From assembly GCA_023230265.1 (NCBI GenBank), contig JALNXR010000030.1, positions 1 to 13,325 on the forward strand: a DNA stretch of 13,325 nucleotides, given 5' to 3'. Under the pieces are notes generated by a model that saw only the letters and a program-made list of their open reading frames with translations, searched no databases and was not told the origin of the DNA. The stretch is from Bacteroidales bacterium (GTDB lineage Bacteria > Bacteroidota > Bacteroidia > Bacteroidales > UBA932). The translations under genes and the position numbers were made by a program. Below are positions 1-6,873 of this stretch, piece after piece; positions within the stretch are counted from its first letter, which is position 1, and each line of letters begins with the position of its first letter.

Positions 1-1007
1 CCCTGCTGGAGGTACTTGATCCGGAACAAAACACTGCATTCCACGACAATTATCTGGACATTGACTACGATTTGTCAAAAGTTCTCTTTATCACAACAGC
101 CAACAATACAGGCACGATTCATCCCGCTTTAAGGGACAGAATGGAGATGATAAATCTCAGCGGGTACCTTGCGGAGGAGAAAAGAGCCATTGCTAAGGAT
201 TATCTTATACCCAAGCAAACAGATGCTCACGGTCTTAAGAAGACTCAGCTTAAGATTAACAAAGCCGGTATAGATACAATAATAAATGAATACACCAGGG
301 AATCAGGAGTGAGAGGGCTTGACAAGCAGATTGCAAAGGTGGCAAGAGTTACTGCAAAGAGGATTGCCCTTGAGGAGGAAATTCCTGCTGTTCTGGGAGA
401 ACAGGAGGTTCGTAAAATCCTGGGATTACCTATTAACCAGCACGATACACAAAAGGGCAATGAAGCTCCCGGAGTAGTTACAGGGCTTGCATGGACAGAG
501 AACGGTGGAGAGATTCTCTTTATTGAGTGCAGTCTTAGCAAGGGAAAAGGGGTGCTTACCACTACCGGCAATCTGGGTGACGTGATGAAGGAATCTGCGA
601 TAATTGCATACCAGTATCTTAAAGCCAACCCTGAAAAGCTGAAACTCAATCCAAAAGATTTCACTGACCGGGATATTCATATCCATGTTCCGGAGGGTGC
701 CATACCCAAAGACGGTCCCTCTGCCGGTATCACTATGGTAAGTTCAATGGCATCGGCTTTCCTTAAAAAACGGGCCAGAAGCGGTGTTGCGATGACAGGA
801 GAGATTACCCTCAGAGGAAGAGTGCTGCCTGTAGGGGGAATCAAGGAGAAGATTCTGGCTGCCAAAAGAGCAGGGATTGACACAATTCTGCTTTCTGAGG
901 ATAACCGGAAGGATATTGCAGAAATTAAAGAGATTTATCTCAAGGGGCTTACTTTTAAGTATGTAAAAAATATTTCTGAAGTGCTGGAATACACTTTTGA
1001 GTTTTAA
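1..1007 (+). CDS. lon: Lon ATP-dependent serine protease, C-terminal part (5' end outside window)
   Basis: This is the C-terminal third or so of the AAA+ protease Lon, a cytoplasmic enzyme that degrades misfolded and regulatory proteins. The reading frame is open from base 3 and has no start in the window. The first codons read LLEVLDPEQN, typical of the Lon ATPase domain after Walker B, so the gene begins upstream and a TTG at 72 is not its start. Counting from that TTG, the sensor-1 segment (ITTAN) is at residues 7-11, a sensor-2-like GVRGLDKQI at about 79-87, and the protease domain from about 130 to the end. The catalytic dyad is complete: Ser217 in PKDGPSAG (codon 720-722) and Lys260 in GGIKEK (codon 849-851), 43 residues apart as in E. 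coli Lon. The end is intact. ung follows after 18 bases on the same strand and may be cotranscribed. Walker A and B and the N-terminal substrate domain cannot be checked here. Confidence 0.97.
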   Translation, partial: LLEVLDPEQNTAFHDNYLDIDYDLSKVLFITTANNTGTIHPALRDRMEMINLSGYLAEEKRAIAKDYLIPKQTDAHGLKKTQLKINKAGIDTIINEYTRESGVRGLDKQIAKVARVTAKRIALEEEIPAVLGEQEVRKILGLPINQHDTQKGNEAPGVVTGLAWTENGGEILFIECSLSKGKGVLTTTGNLGDVMKESAIIAYQYLKANPEKLKLNPKDFTDRDIHIHVPEGAIPKDGPSAGITMVSSMASAFLKKRARSGVAMTGEITLRGRVLPVGGIKEKILAAKRAGIDTILLSEDNRKDIAEIKEIYLKGLTFKYVKNISEVLEYTFEF

Positions 1008-1025
1008 CCCGGATAACAGACAAAA

Positions 1026-1712
1026 ATGGATGTTAAAATAGAAGAGAGCTGGAAGGAGCTTCTTGCGAATGAATTTTCCAGGGACTATTTTTGCAGGATC
1101 ACTGCTATTATCAAAGAGGAGCTCGGATCCGGGAAAACTATTTATCCAAAAGGTTCACAGATATTTAACGCTTTCAACAAAACCCCTTTCCAAAAAGTAA
1201 AGGTTGTTATACTGGGGCAGGACCCCTATCACGGAGCCGGCCAGGCACATGGGCTGGCCTTCTCTGTCCCTTACGGTATCACTTCTCCTCCGTCACTAAA
1301 AAATATCTTTAAAGAGCTCAATTCCGACCTTGGCATCGCAATCCCATCCGGCGGCTCTCTGGAGAGCTGGGCAGAACAGGGGGTGTTTCTGCTAAATGCT
1401 GTACTGACAGTGAGAGCCTCAGAGGCCGCATCTCACAGTAAAATCGGCTGGACTCTTTTTACAGACAGAGTGATACAGCTAATATCGGATAAGAGGGAAA
1501 ATGTTGTGTTTATGCTTTGGGGGAACTTTGCAAAAAGCAAAAGTGTGCTTATTGATTCTGACAAACATCTGATTCTGGAAGCGGCTCACCCCTCCCCTCT
1601 TGCAGGTGGTGCCTTTTTTGGATGCCGGCACTTTTCCAGATGTAATAACTACTTGGTTTCAAAAGGTATAGAACCAATAAACTGGCAGTTACCTCTCTCC
1701 AAAGATCAGTGA
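1026..1712 (+). CDS. ung: Uracil-DNA glycosylase, family 1
   Basis: This enzyme excises uracil from DNA by cleaving the N-glycosidic bond, the first step of base excision repair. The 228 residues match the usual length of family 1 UDG. The motifs are in order: water-activating motif GQDPYHGAGQAHG with Asp66 at residues 65-77, the uracil-binding LLNAVLTVR with Asn124 at 122-130, and the Leu-loop HPSPLAGGAFFGCRHF with catalytic His188 at 188-203. The ATG at 1026 fits the usual N-terminus and lies 18 bases after the lon stop. No Shine-Dalgarno sequence precedes it, as expected in Bacteroidota. The last 24 bases overlap tail to tail with the 3' end of yggS on the other strand, so no dedicated terminator fits between them. 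It may be read from a lon-proximal promoter; I see no convincing promoter box in the short gap. Confidence 0.97.
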   Translation: MDVKIEESWKELLANEFSRDYFCRITAIIKEELGSGKTIYPKGSQIFNAFNKTPFQKVKVVILGQDPYHGAGQAHGLAFSVPYGITSPPSLKNIFKELNSDLGIAIPSGGSLESWAEQGVFLLNAVLTVRASEAASHSKIGWTLFTDRVIQLISDKRENVVFMLWGNFAKSKSVLIDSDKHLILEAAHPSPLAGGAFFGCRHFSRCNNYLVSKGIEPINWQLPLSKDQ

Positions 1713-2345
1713 TCCCACCCTTATAATTGTGCTGCCGTTTTCAACGGCCACCCTCCAGTCGGAGGACATACCGGCTGATATTTCACAGAAGTGGTCATCA
1801 TTTATAAAGAGGGTCTCTTTTAGATGCCTGTAGTAAAATTTTAACAGGGCGAACTCTTTTGAGACTATATCAATATCCGGAGTATTTGTGGCCATTCCCA
1901 TCACCCCGCATATTCTGACATTAGGCATCGCCTTTATCTCACCGGCAACAGAGTCCAGCTCTCCGGGTTCTATTCCCTGTTTTGTCTCCTCATTTGCAAT
2001 CCTTATCTGAAGCAGGCAATCCTTTACCAGGGAGAGTTCCCTGGCCCGGGAGTCAATCTCTGCTGCAAGCCTCACAGAATCCACAGAATGGATCAACGAC
2101 ACCCTGCGGATTATCAGCTTAACCTTATTCCTCTGGAGATGACCTATAAAATGCCACCTGATATCCCCGGGAAGCTGCTCCATCTTTGTCTCCAACTCCT
2201 GGGGCCTGTTCTCGCCAAAATTAACAACTCCTTGATTATAAGCCTCCAGTATTGCCTCAGGTGGTTTAAACTTAGAAACAGCTACAAGTTTAACACCGGG
2301 AGGCAACTCTTTAAGTAATTCAGAGAGCCGGCCGGAATTTATCAT
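1689..2345 (-). CDS. yggS: YggS/PROSC-family pyridoxal-phosphate-binding protein
   Basis: This is a cytoplasmic PLP-homeostasis protein of the YggS/PLPBP family, a single-domain TIM barrel related to the N-terminal domain of alanine racemase. No catalytic activity is firmly established for the family, which buffers PLP and affects amino-acid and vitamin B6 balance. The PLP-binding lysine is Lys25 in LVAVSKFKP (residues 20-28). Other family marks are FGENRPQEL (43-51), RWHFIGHLQRNK (63-74), HSVDS (86-90), the MGM segment (149-151), and the C-terminal GMSSDW with GSTIIRVGSLIFG (192-216), which contacts the phosphate. The 218 residues are slightly short for the family but the protein is complete. 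Its ATG overlaps the yidC TGA in an ATGA arrangement, so translation is probably coupled to yidC. The 3' end overlaps the end of ung by 24 bases. Confidence 0.94.
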   Translation of the reverse strand: MINSGRLSELLKELPPGVKLVAVSKFKPPEAILEAYNQGVVNFGENRPQELETKMEQLPGDIRWHFIGHLQRNKVKLIIRRVSLIHSVDSVRLAAEIDSRARELSLVKDCLLQIRIANEETKQGIEPGELDSVAGEIKAMPNVRICGVMGMATNTPDIDIVSKEFALLKFYYRHLKETLFINDDHFCEISAGMSSDWRVAVENGSTIIRVGSLIFGER

Positions 2346-4201
2346 TTTCTTTTCTTTAACTGCTCCTGCTGAGCTTTGTATGCAGCATCAAGCCTCTCCT
2401 GGAATTTAGACTTCTTCTTTGGAGCATTTGAGGCAGCTTTCTCTTTAAGCTGAGCATAGAGTTTTTTCTCATCCACAAAATATTTTCTTATCACCCAGGT
2501 TTGAAGAATAGTGAAGAGGTTGGAGAGCATATAGTAGTAGCTTAGTCCGCTGGAGAGGTTGTTACAGAATACCAGAAGAAATACAGGCATGAAATAGATG
2601 GTCATTAATTTCATCCCTGCCATTTGCGGCCCGGTAGACATCTGATCGGCATTCAGCTTTGAATAGAAGAACATTGAGATAGCCATCAAGAGTGCAAAAA
2701 GGCTCACGTGATCGCCGTAGAGCGGTATTGTAAATGGCAGATTCAAAACGGAATCATATGCACTCAGGTCTGTTGCCCACAAGAATCCCTGTTGACGCAG
2801 CTCAAAGGATGCAGGGAAGAATTTGAACATCGCAAAGAGAATCGGAAACTGGAATAACATAGGCAGACAGCCACCGAACATGCTTATCCCCGTCTTCTGG
2901 TAGAGAGCCATGGTCTCCTGCTGTTTCTTCATTGCATCCTCCTGTTTGGGATACTTTGCGTTGATTTTGTCCACCTCCGGTTTGAGCACTCTCATCTTTG
3001 CAGAAGAGATATATGACTTGATGGTAAGAGGAGATATTACAAGTTTGATCAGAATGGTAAGAAGAAGAATTATTATCCCGTAATTACCAATGAATTTGCT
3101 TAACAGATCAAACACAAGAATAATGACATACCTGTTTATCCAGCCTATCAGCCATCCTCCCAACGGCACTATCTTCTCAAATCCCAGGTCATAGGACTTA
3201 AGGGTCTTAAAGTGGTTGGGACCAAAGTAATATTTAAAAGGTACAACAACATCATCTCCGTCCGGATACTGAGCCTGTACAAGTGCCTTGCAGTGCATAA
3301 GGGATCTGTCCGGATCGTTTTCGGGAAAGATATTGTAATTCAGAAGCCCCGAGTTAAAATTGTTTTCTGCGACCAAAATGGCTGAGAAGAATTGTTGTTG
3401 GAAAGCAACCCAGCTGAGCTTGGTCCTTACATCCTTTTCTGAGGATTCCTTCCTGAGTCCCAGATTCTCCACTTCGTTTGAATTGGGATATCTGAACAGC
3501 ACAGAGGAGTAATTTTTCTCGTTGTCATAACCCTTTTCAAGCCTTGGCAGATCCAGCATCCACTCTATGTCAAACATATTGGTGCTTCTGGACAGATGTC
3601 TCTTCATGGAAGAGAATCTGACTTTAAAATCCAGCATATAACCCTCTGCAGGCAGTGTATAGCTGAATTCCACAAAGGAGACAGAATCAACGTAAAGCCT
3701 GTATATCAATGAAGTATCACTTCTTTGAAAGAGATCGAAAGAAAAATTCTTAGTCGATATCTCCTGACTCGTGAAAAACCTGAGGTCAAAACTGGATTTG
3801 TTTTCTCTTATAAGATTGAGATCCAGACTGTCATATGTGTAGTAGTTGTGGATTTTGACCGTGCGGGGTTGTGCTCCGCGGTTTGTAAATGTAATTGCAA
3901 GCCTGCCGTTGTCCAGAGTGACAAACTCTTCCGGTTTAACCTCGGCAGCCTGAAGCATTGTGTCCCTGTAGGGAGAAGTGAGCTTCCCGCCTGAGAGATT
4001 TTGTGCGTCCGGATTTATTACGGCCGTACCGGCAGTGTCTGTCTCTTTTGGTTGTTGCTGCCCGGGTACTGTATCAGTGCTTAAAGTGTCTGTAATTTGA
4101 CGGGGAGCCGCCTGTTCATTATACTTCTTTGAATTGTACCAGGCAAAAAGGATCAGTATGGCACCAATCAGTACAAAGCCTATCAGGGAATTTTTGTTCA
4201 T
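2342..4201 (-). CDS. yidC: Membrane protein insertase YidC (Oxa1 family)
   Basis: This inner-membrane insertase folds and inserts membrane proteins, alone or with the Sec translocon. The 619-residue layout is that of Gram-negative YidC: TM1 at about 5-22, a linker rich in Thr, Gln and Pro (30-65), the large periplasmic beta-sandwich domain (about 70-345), and then the conserved core. Core helices lie at about 355-395, 440-462, 495-515 and 530-575. The hydrophilic-groove positive charge, Arg366 in E. coli, is here Lys386 in LIKLVISPLT, as I recall for Bacteroidota homologues. The amphipathic loop after it (398-435) is the usual cytoplasmic coiled-coil hairpin. The tail from 586 is strongly basic (KKKSK, QLKKRK), suiting ribosome contact. 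Its ATG shares one base with the stop of the upstream DUF349 gene (TAATG), and its TGA overlaps the yggS start, so all three are probably one transcript with coupled translation. Confidence 0.96.
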   Translation of the reverse strand: MNKNSLIGFVLIGAILILFAWYNSKKYNEQAAPRQITDTLSTDTVPGQQQPKETDTAGTAVINPDAQNLSGGKLTSPYRDTMLQAAEVKPEEFVTLDNGRLAITFTNRGAQPRTVKIHNYYTYDSLDLNLIRENKSSFDLRFFTSQEISTKNFSFDLFQRSDTSLIYRLYVDSVSFVEFSYTLPAEGYMLDFKVRFSSMKRHLSRSTNMFDIEWMLDLPRLEKGYDNEKNYSSVLFRYPNSNEVENLGLRKESSEKDVRTKLSWVAFQQQFFSAILVAENNFNSGLLNYNIFPENDPDRSLMHCKALVQAQYPDGDDVVVPFKYYFGPNHFKTLKSYDLGFEKIVPLGGWLIGWINRYVIILVFDLLSKFIGNYGIIILLLTILIKLVISPLTIKSYISSAKMRVLKPEVDKINAKYPKQEDAMKKQQETMALYQKTGISMFGGCLPMLFQFPILFAMFKFFPASFELRQQGFLWATDLSAYDSVLNLPFTIPLYGDHVSLFALLMAISMFFYSKLNADQMSTGPQMAGMKLMTIYFMPVFLLVFCNNLSSGLSYYYMLSNLFTILQTWVIRKYFVDEKKLYAQLKEKAASNAPKKKSKFQERLDAAYKAQQEQLKKRK

Positions 4202-6066
4202 TATTGTGTTTGCTCGTTTTGACTGTCAATAAGCTTAATCTTCTCCTCCAACTGTGAGAGTTCCTCCTTTGCTTTTACAATTTTATTCTCAATATCTGCA
4301 AGCAGAGTGTCTGCATTCTTTGATTTTGCAAAGAAACCAATATTGTTTTCCCAGACTGCAATATCAGCTTCCATCTGACGGAATCTCTGAACCAGTTTGT
4401 CTCTCTCAGCCCTTATAACTCTGTCACCCTTTCCTGAGGATTGAATCTCCTGGATGCGTTTTTTGAAACGGTTAATTTTATTTTCATACTCGGGATTGCG
4501 TATCTCTCCGAATTTGGATTCCAATGCGTGTCTGTAGGCTGCCTGAACACGCTCTTTATCCTTGAGCGGAACAAAACCTATCTCTGCCCATCTCTCCTGA
4601 AAATCCTTGAGAGCCATGGAGTTTTCTATGGATTTGGTATCCATTTTGTACTCGTTGATATCCTGAATCAGCTCAAGTTTTTTTGCCAGGTTCTGTTCGT
4701 AGTTTTCATCCACTGAGCTAAAGTGTTTTGATTTGTTATCGAAGAAATAGTCACAGGCAGCTCTGAATCTTTTCCATACAGTGTCCGAGTGCTTCCTGGC
4801 AACAGGCCCGATCTCTTTCCATCTTTTCTGAAGGGTTATCAGCTGATCTGTGGTTCTTTTCCAGTCCTGGCTATCTTTAAGTGCCTCAGCCTGTTCGCAG
4901 AGGGAGATTTTTTTCTCAAGGTTTTCCTGCATCACCTCCTTAAACTGGGTGTAATGATCCCTCTTGGCATTATAGAAGATATCGCAGGCTGCCCGGAAGC
5001 GGTCATAGATCCTCTGATTCTCCTTTTTAGTGGCAAATCCTATCTCCCTCCAGGCTGACTGAATGTTCTCCACCTCTCTGGTAAGAATGTTCCAGTCTGC
5101 CCTCTCCTCCTTTGCGGAGTTTACAAGGGTCTCTATCTTGTCACAAAGTTCACGTTTCTTCTCCAGATTCTCCTTCTGTTCCTCTTTCTGCCCCTCAAAG
5201 TGTTCCTGCTGTTTCCTGTTGATTTTTGAGGTTGCTTCCCTAAAGCGGTCCCATATCTCCTCCCTCATCTCCTTGCTCACCGGCCCTATCTCTCTCCACT
5301 CTTCATGGAGTTTCTGCAGTCTCTTGAATGCCTGGATAATATTCGGTTCCTCCAGAAGGACCTCAGCCTTTTCGCACAACTCAGTCTTCATCTCAAGGTT
5401 CTTCTTGAAATCCAAATCCCTGAGTTCGTTGTTAATTTTTACATAATCATAGAACCTCTCAATCAGATACTGGTAAGTCTCCCACATATCCTTATTCCTT
5501 GCCTGAGGCACAGGGCCGACAGACTTCCATCTGTTCTGAAGCTCCCTGAAAGCAGGGAATGTCTGCTGTATATCCTCCTGCTTTTCCAGCAGTTCTTTTA
5601 ATTCCTCGATTATCTGTAATTTACTGTTAAGGTTCTCCTCCTTCTGCTTCTCCAGGTTCTGCAGAAATTCTGTCCGCAGGGTCTTATAATTCTGATACAA
5701 CTCTTTAAAACCCCTTTCCAGCTCTGCGAACGGATTTACCGATACTGATCCCGCCTCCTCTGTATCTGTCACCTCTTCACTTATGCTGTCAGCCACCTCC
5801 TGAGAAACGATAAAGCCTGCGGCAATCTTCTCTCTCTTAAGAGCTTTGTAGAATGAGGCTTTGAGAACATCGGCATATTTGTACATCTCCTGCTGGTCTC
5901 CCCGGTCGAGCAACTCCTGGAAGAGTTGTACGATCTCCTTGAGGCTTTTTGAAGAGTGATCCGTGTGTTCGGCTAAATTTGCATTTGCATTATCAGTTTC
6001 AGATTCAGGTAATTCAGTTTCCCTGAGCTGCTCCCCGGGAGCAGGGGTATTTAATAGTTCATCCAT
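4201..6066 (-). CDS. DUF349 repeat protein, coiled-coil rich, five repeats
   Basis: This 621-residue cytoplasmic protein of unknown function has no signal peptide and no membrane segment. It consists mainly of five DUF349-type helical repeats. Each is marked by a Trp-[KRA]-x-[IV]-Gly core, at W180, W257, W339, W416 and W493, which are 77, 82, 77 and 77 residues apart. Each core is followed by a W/Y-x-x-[FY]-[RK]-like helix such as WDRFREA or WKRFRAA. Repeats 1-4 also share a Leu-x-x-Lys-x-[EA]-Leu-Cys style link. The N-terminus (1-40) is acidic and low-complexity. Residues 525-617 are predicted coiled coil with many Glu and Lys. Composition is highly charged and rich in Glu, Lys, Gln and Arg. 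It is the first gene of a tight operon with yidC and yggS; its stop overlaps the yidC start by one base. Proteins with this repeat are common in Bacteroidota, but I know of no assigned activity. A scaffold or RNA/ribosome-associated role is only a guess. Confidence 0.9.
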   Translation of the reverse strand: MDELLNTPAPGEQLRETELPESETDNANANLAEHTDHSSKSLKEIVQLFQELLDRGDQQEMYKYADVLKASFYKALKREKIAAGFIVSQEVADSISEEVTDTEEAGSVSVNPFAELERGFKELYQNYKTLRTEFLQNLEKQKEENLNSKLQIIEELKELLEKQEDIQQTFPAFRELQNRWKSVGPVPQARNKDMWETYQYLIERFYDYVKINNELRDLDFKKNLEMKTELCEKAEVLLEEPNIIQAFKRLQKLHEEWREIGPVSKEMREEIWDRFREATSKINRKQQEHFEGQKEEQKENLEKKRELCDKIETLVNSAKEERADWNILTREVENIQSAWREIGFATKKENQRIYDRFRAACDIFYNAKRDHYTQFKEVMQENLEKKISLCEQAEALKDSQDWKRTTDQLITLQKRWKEIGPVARKHSDTVWKRFRAACDYFFDNKSKHFSSVDENYEQNLAKKLELIQDINEYKMDTKSIENSMALKDFQERWAEIGFVPLKDKERVQAAYRHALESKFGEIRNPEYENKINRFKKRIQEIQSSGKGDRVIRAERDKLVQRFRQMEADIAVWENNIGFFAKSKNADTLLADIENKIVKAKEELSQLEEKIKLIDSQNEQTQ

Positions 6067-6098
6067 CGTTAAGAAGACAAAATAAGGTTAATATCCTG

Positions 6099-6124
6099 CA
6101 AATATATAAAAAAAGTTTGCCAAA
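6099..6124 (-). promoter_or_regulatory. Candidate promoter for the DUF349-yidC-yggS operon
   Basis: On the minus strand, TATATTTG at 6106-6099 is an exact match to the Bacteroidota -7 consensus TAnnTTTG. A TTTG that could serve as the -33 element lies at 6124-6121, but the gap of 14 bases is shorter than usual, so that half is weak. Predicted initiation near 6093 would give a leader of roughly 25-30 nt before the ATG at 6066. The element is in the only non-coding gap available to this operon. Confidence 0.45.
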
Positions 6125-6145
6125 GCTCAGCTTTATTTAATTTTG
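6116..6145 (+). promoter_or_regulatory. Bacteroidota-type promoter for trmD
   Basis: TTTG at 6116-6119 and TAATTTTG at 6138-6145 match the -33 and -7 consensus elements TTTG and TAnnTTTG, separated by 18 bases. Initiation is expected a few bases downstream of the -7 box, which lands at or next to the trmD ATG at 6150. The transcript would therefore have almost no 5' leader. The -33 box lies back to back with the candidate -33 box of the opposite promoter (6121-6124), one base apart. Confidence 0.6.
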
Positions 6146-6149
6146 CATT

Positions 6150-6842
6150 ATGATCAGGATTGATATAATATCATTATTGCCGGAGCTGCTTGAAAGTCCG
6201 CTTGGCCACTCAATAGTAAAAAGAGCTGCAGACAAAGGAATTGCACAAATTAACATCCACGATCTCAGGGATTATGGGAAGGGCTCGTATCGTCAGGTGG
6301 ATGATTATCCATTTGGCGGTGATGCGGGTATGGTACTGATGATTGAACCTGTTTACAATCTGATCTCAGATCTTAAAAAAAGAGTCTCCTATGATGAGAT
6401 TATCTATATGAGTCCTGATGGAGAGCTGCTTAACCAGAACCTTGCCAACAGACTCTCCTGCCTCAAAAATCTGATTATTTTATGCGGTCACTACAAGGGG
6501 ATTGATCACCGCATAAGGGAACACTTGATAACCATGGAGATATCTATAGGTGACTATGTTCTGAGCGGGGGAGAGATCCCTGCCGCAGTTCTTTGTGATG
6601 CAGTGATACGTCTCATTCCGGGAGCGGTCTCAGATGAGACATCTGCACTCAGTGACTCATTTCAGGATAACCTTCTTGCCCCGCCTGTTTATACCCGTCC
6701 TGCAAAATTCATGGAATGGGAGGTGCCTGAAGTTCTGCTCTCCGGCAATCCAAAACTGATAAAGGAGTGGCAGGATGAGATGGCACTTGAAAGGACAGAG
6801 AGGCTAAGGCCCCGGCTCCTCAAACAAAAAAGTGACTCATAA
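6150..6842 (+). CDS. trmD: tRNA (guanine-37-N1)-methyltransferase TrmD
   Basis: TrmD methylates N1 of G37 next to the anticodon using S-adenosylmethionine, which prevents +1 frameshifting. It is a dimeric SPOUT-fold (trefoil knot) enzyme. Visible motifs are [16 protein letters not shown] (residues 48-63), [11 protein letters not shown] (86-96), the knot and cofactor segments [12 protein letters not shown] (110-121) and [12 protein letters not shown] (131-142), RLIPG with Arg154 (154-158), and the catalytic loop with Asp169 in SALSDSF. Asp169 and Arg154 fall at the numbering reported for other bacterial TrmD. YTRPAKF (181-187) and [10 protein letters not shown] (192-201) complete the C-terminal domain. 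Length is 230 residues, near the norm of about 240. Unlike the classic rpsP-rimM-trmD-rplS operon, it stands alone here, divergent from the DUF349/yidC operon. The start at 6150 is fixed by the typical N-terminus and the adjoining promoter. Confidence 0.97.
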   Translation: MIRIDIISLLPELLESPLGHSIVKRAADKGIAQINIHDLRDYGKGSYRQVDDYPFGGDAGMVLMIEPVYNLISDLKKRVSYDEIIYMSPDGELLNQNLANRLSCLKNLIILCGHYKGIDHRIREHLITMEISIGDYVLSGGEIPAAVLCDAVIRLIPGAVSDETSALSDSFQDNLLAPPVYTRPAKFMEWEVPEVLLSGNPKLIKEWQDEMALERTERLRPRLLKQKSDS

Positions 6843-6852
6843 CCACACCCAT

Positions 6853-6873
6853 ATTCTCAGTCCGGCTCAGAAT
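6853..6873. terminator. Imperfect inverted repeat between convergent trmD and polyferredoxin genes
   Basis: The outer arms ATTCT (6853-6857) and AGAAT (6869-6873) are complementary. After a C-C mismatch, a further AG/CT pair and a G-U pair can extend the stem around a short loop. It sits in the 24-base gap between two converging genes and runs into the stop codon of the minus-strand gene. That position suits a bidirectional terminator, but there is no T-tract on either side and the stem is short, so the call is tentative. Confidence 0.25.

Noticed and set aside
72..74. A TTG at 72 as a possible start of a short Lon-like protease.
   Set aside because: The same frame continues upstream to the window edge with typical Lon sequence, so this is an internal Leu codon of full-length lon.
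3725..3994. An 89-codon plus-strand open frame opposite the yidC periplasmic domain.
   Set aside because: It has no domain resemblance, no promoter, and overlaps a confidently identified gene along its full length.
5063..5446. A 127-codon plus-strand open frame opposite the DUF349 gene.
   Set aside because: It is rich in Ser, Phe and Leu, as expected from the antisense of Glu/Lys/Arg-rich coding sequence, has no recognisable domain, and lies wholly inside a well-supported gene.
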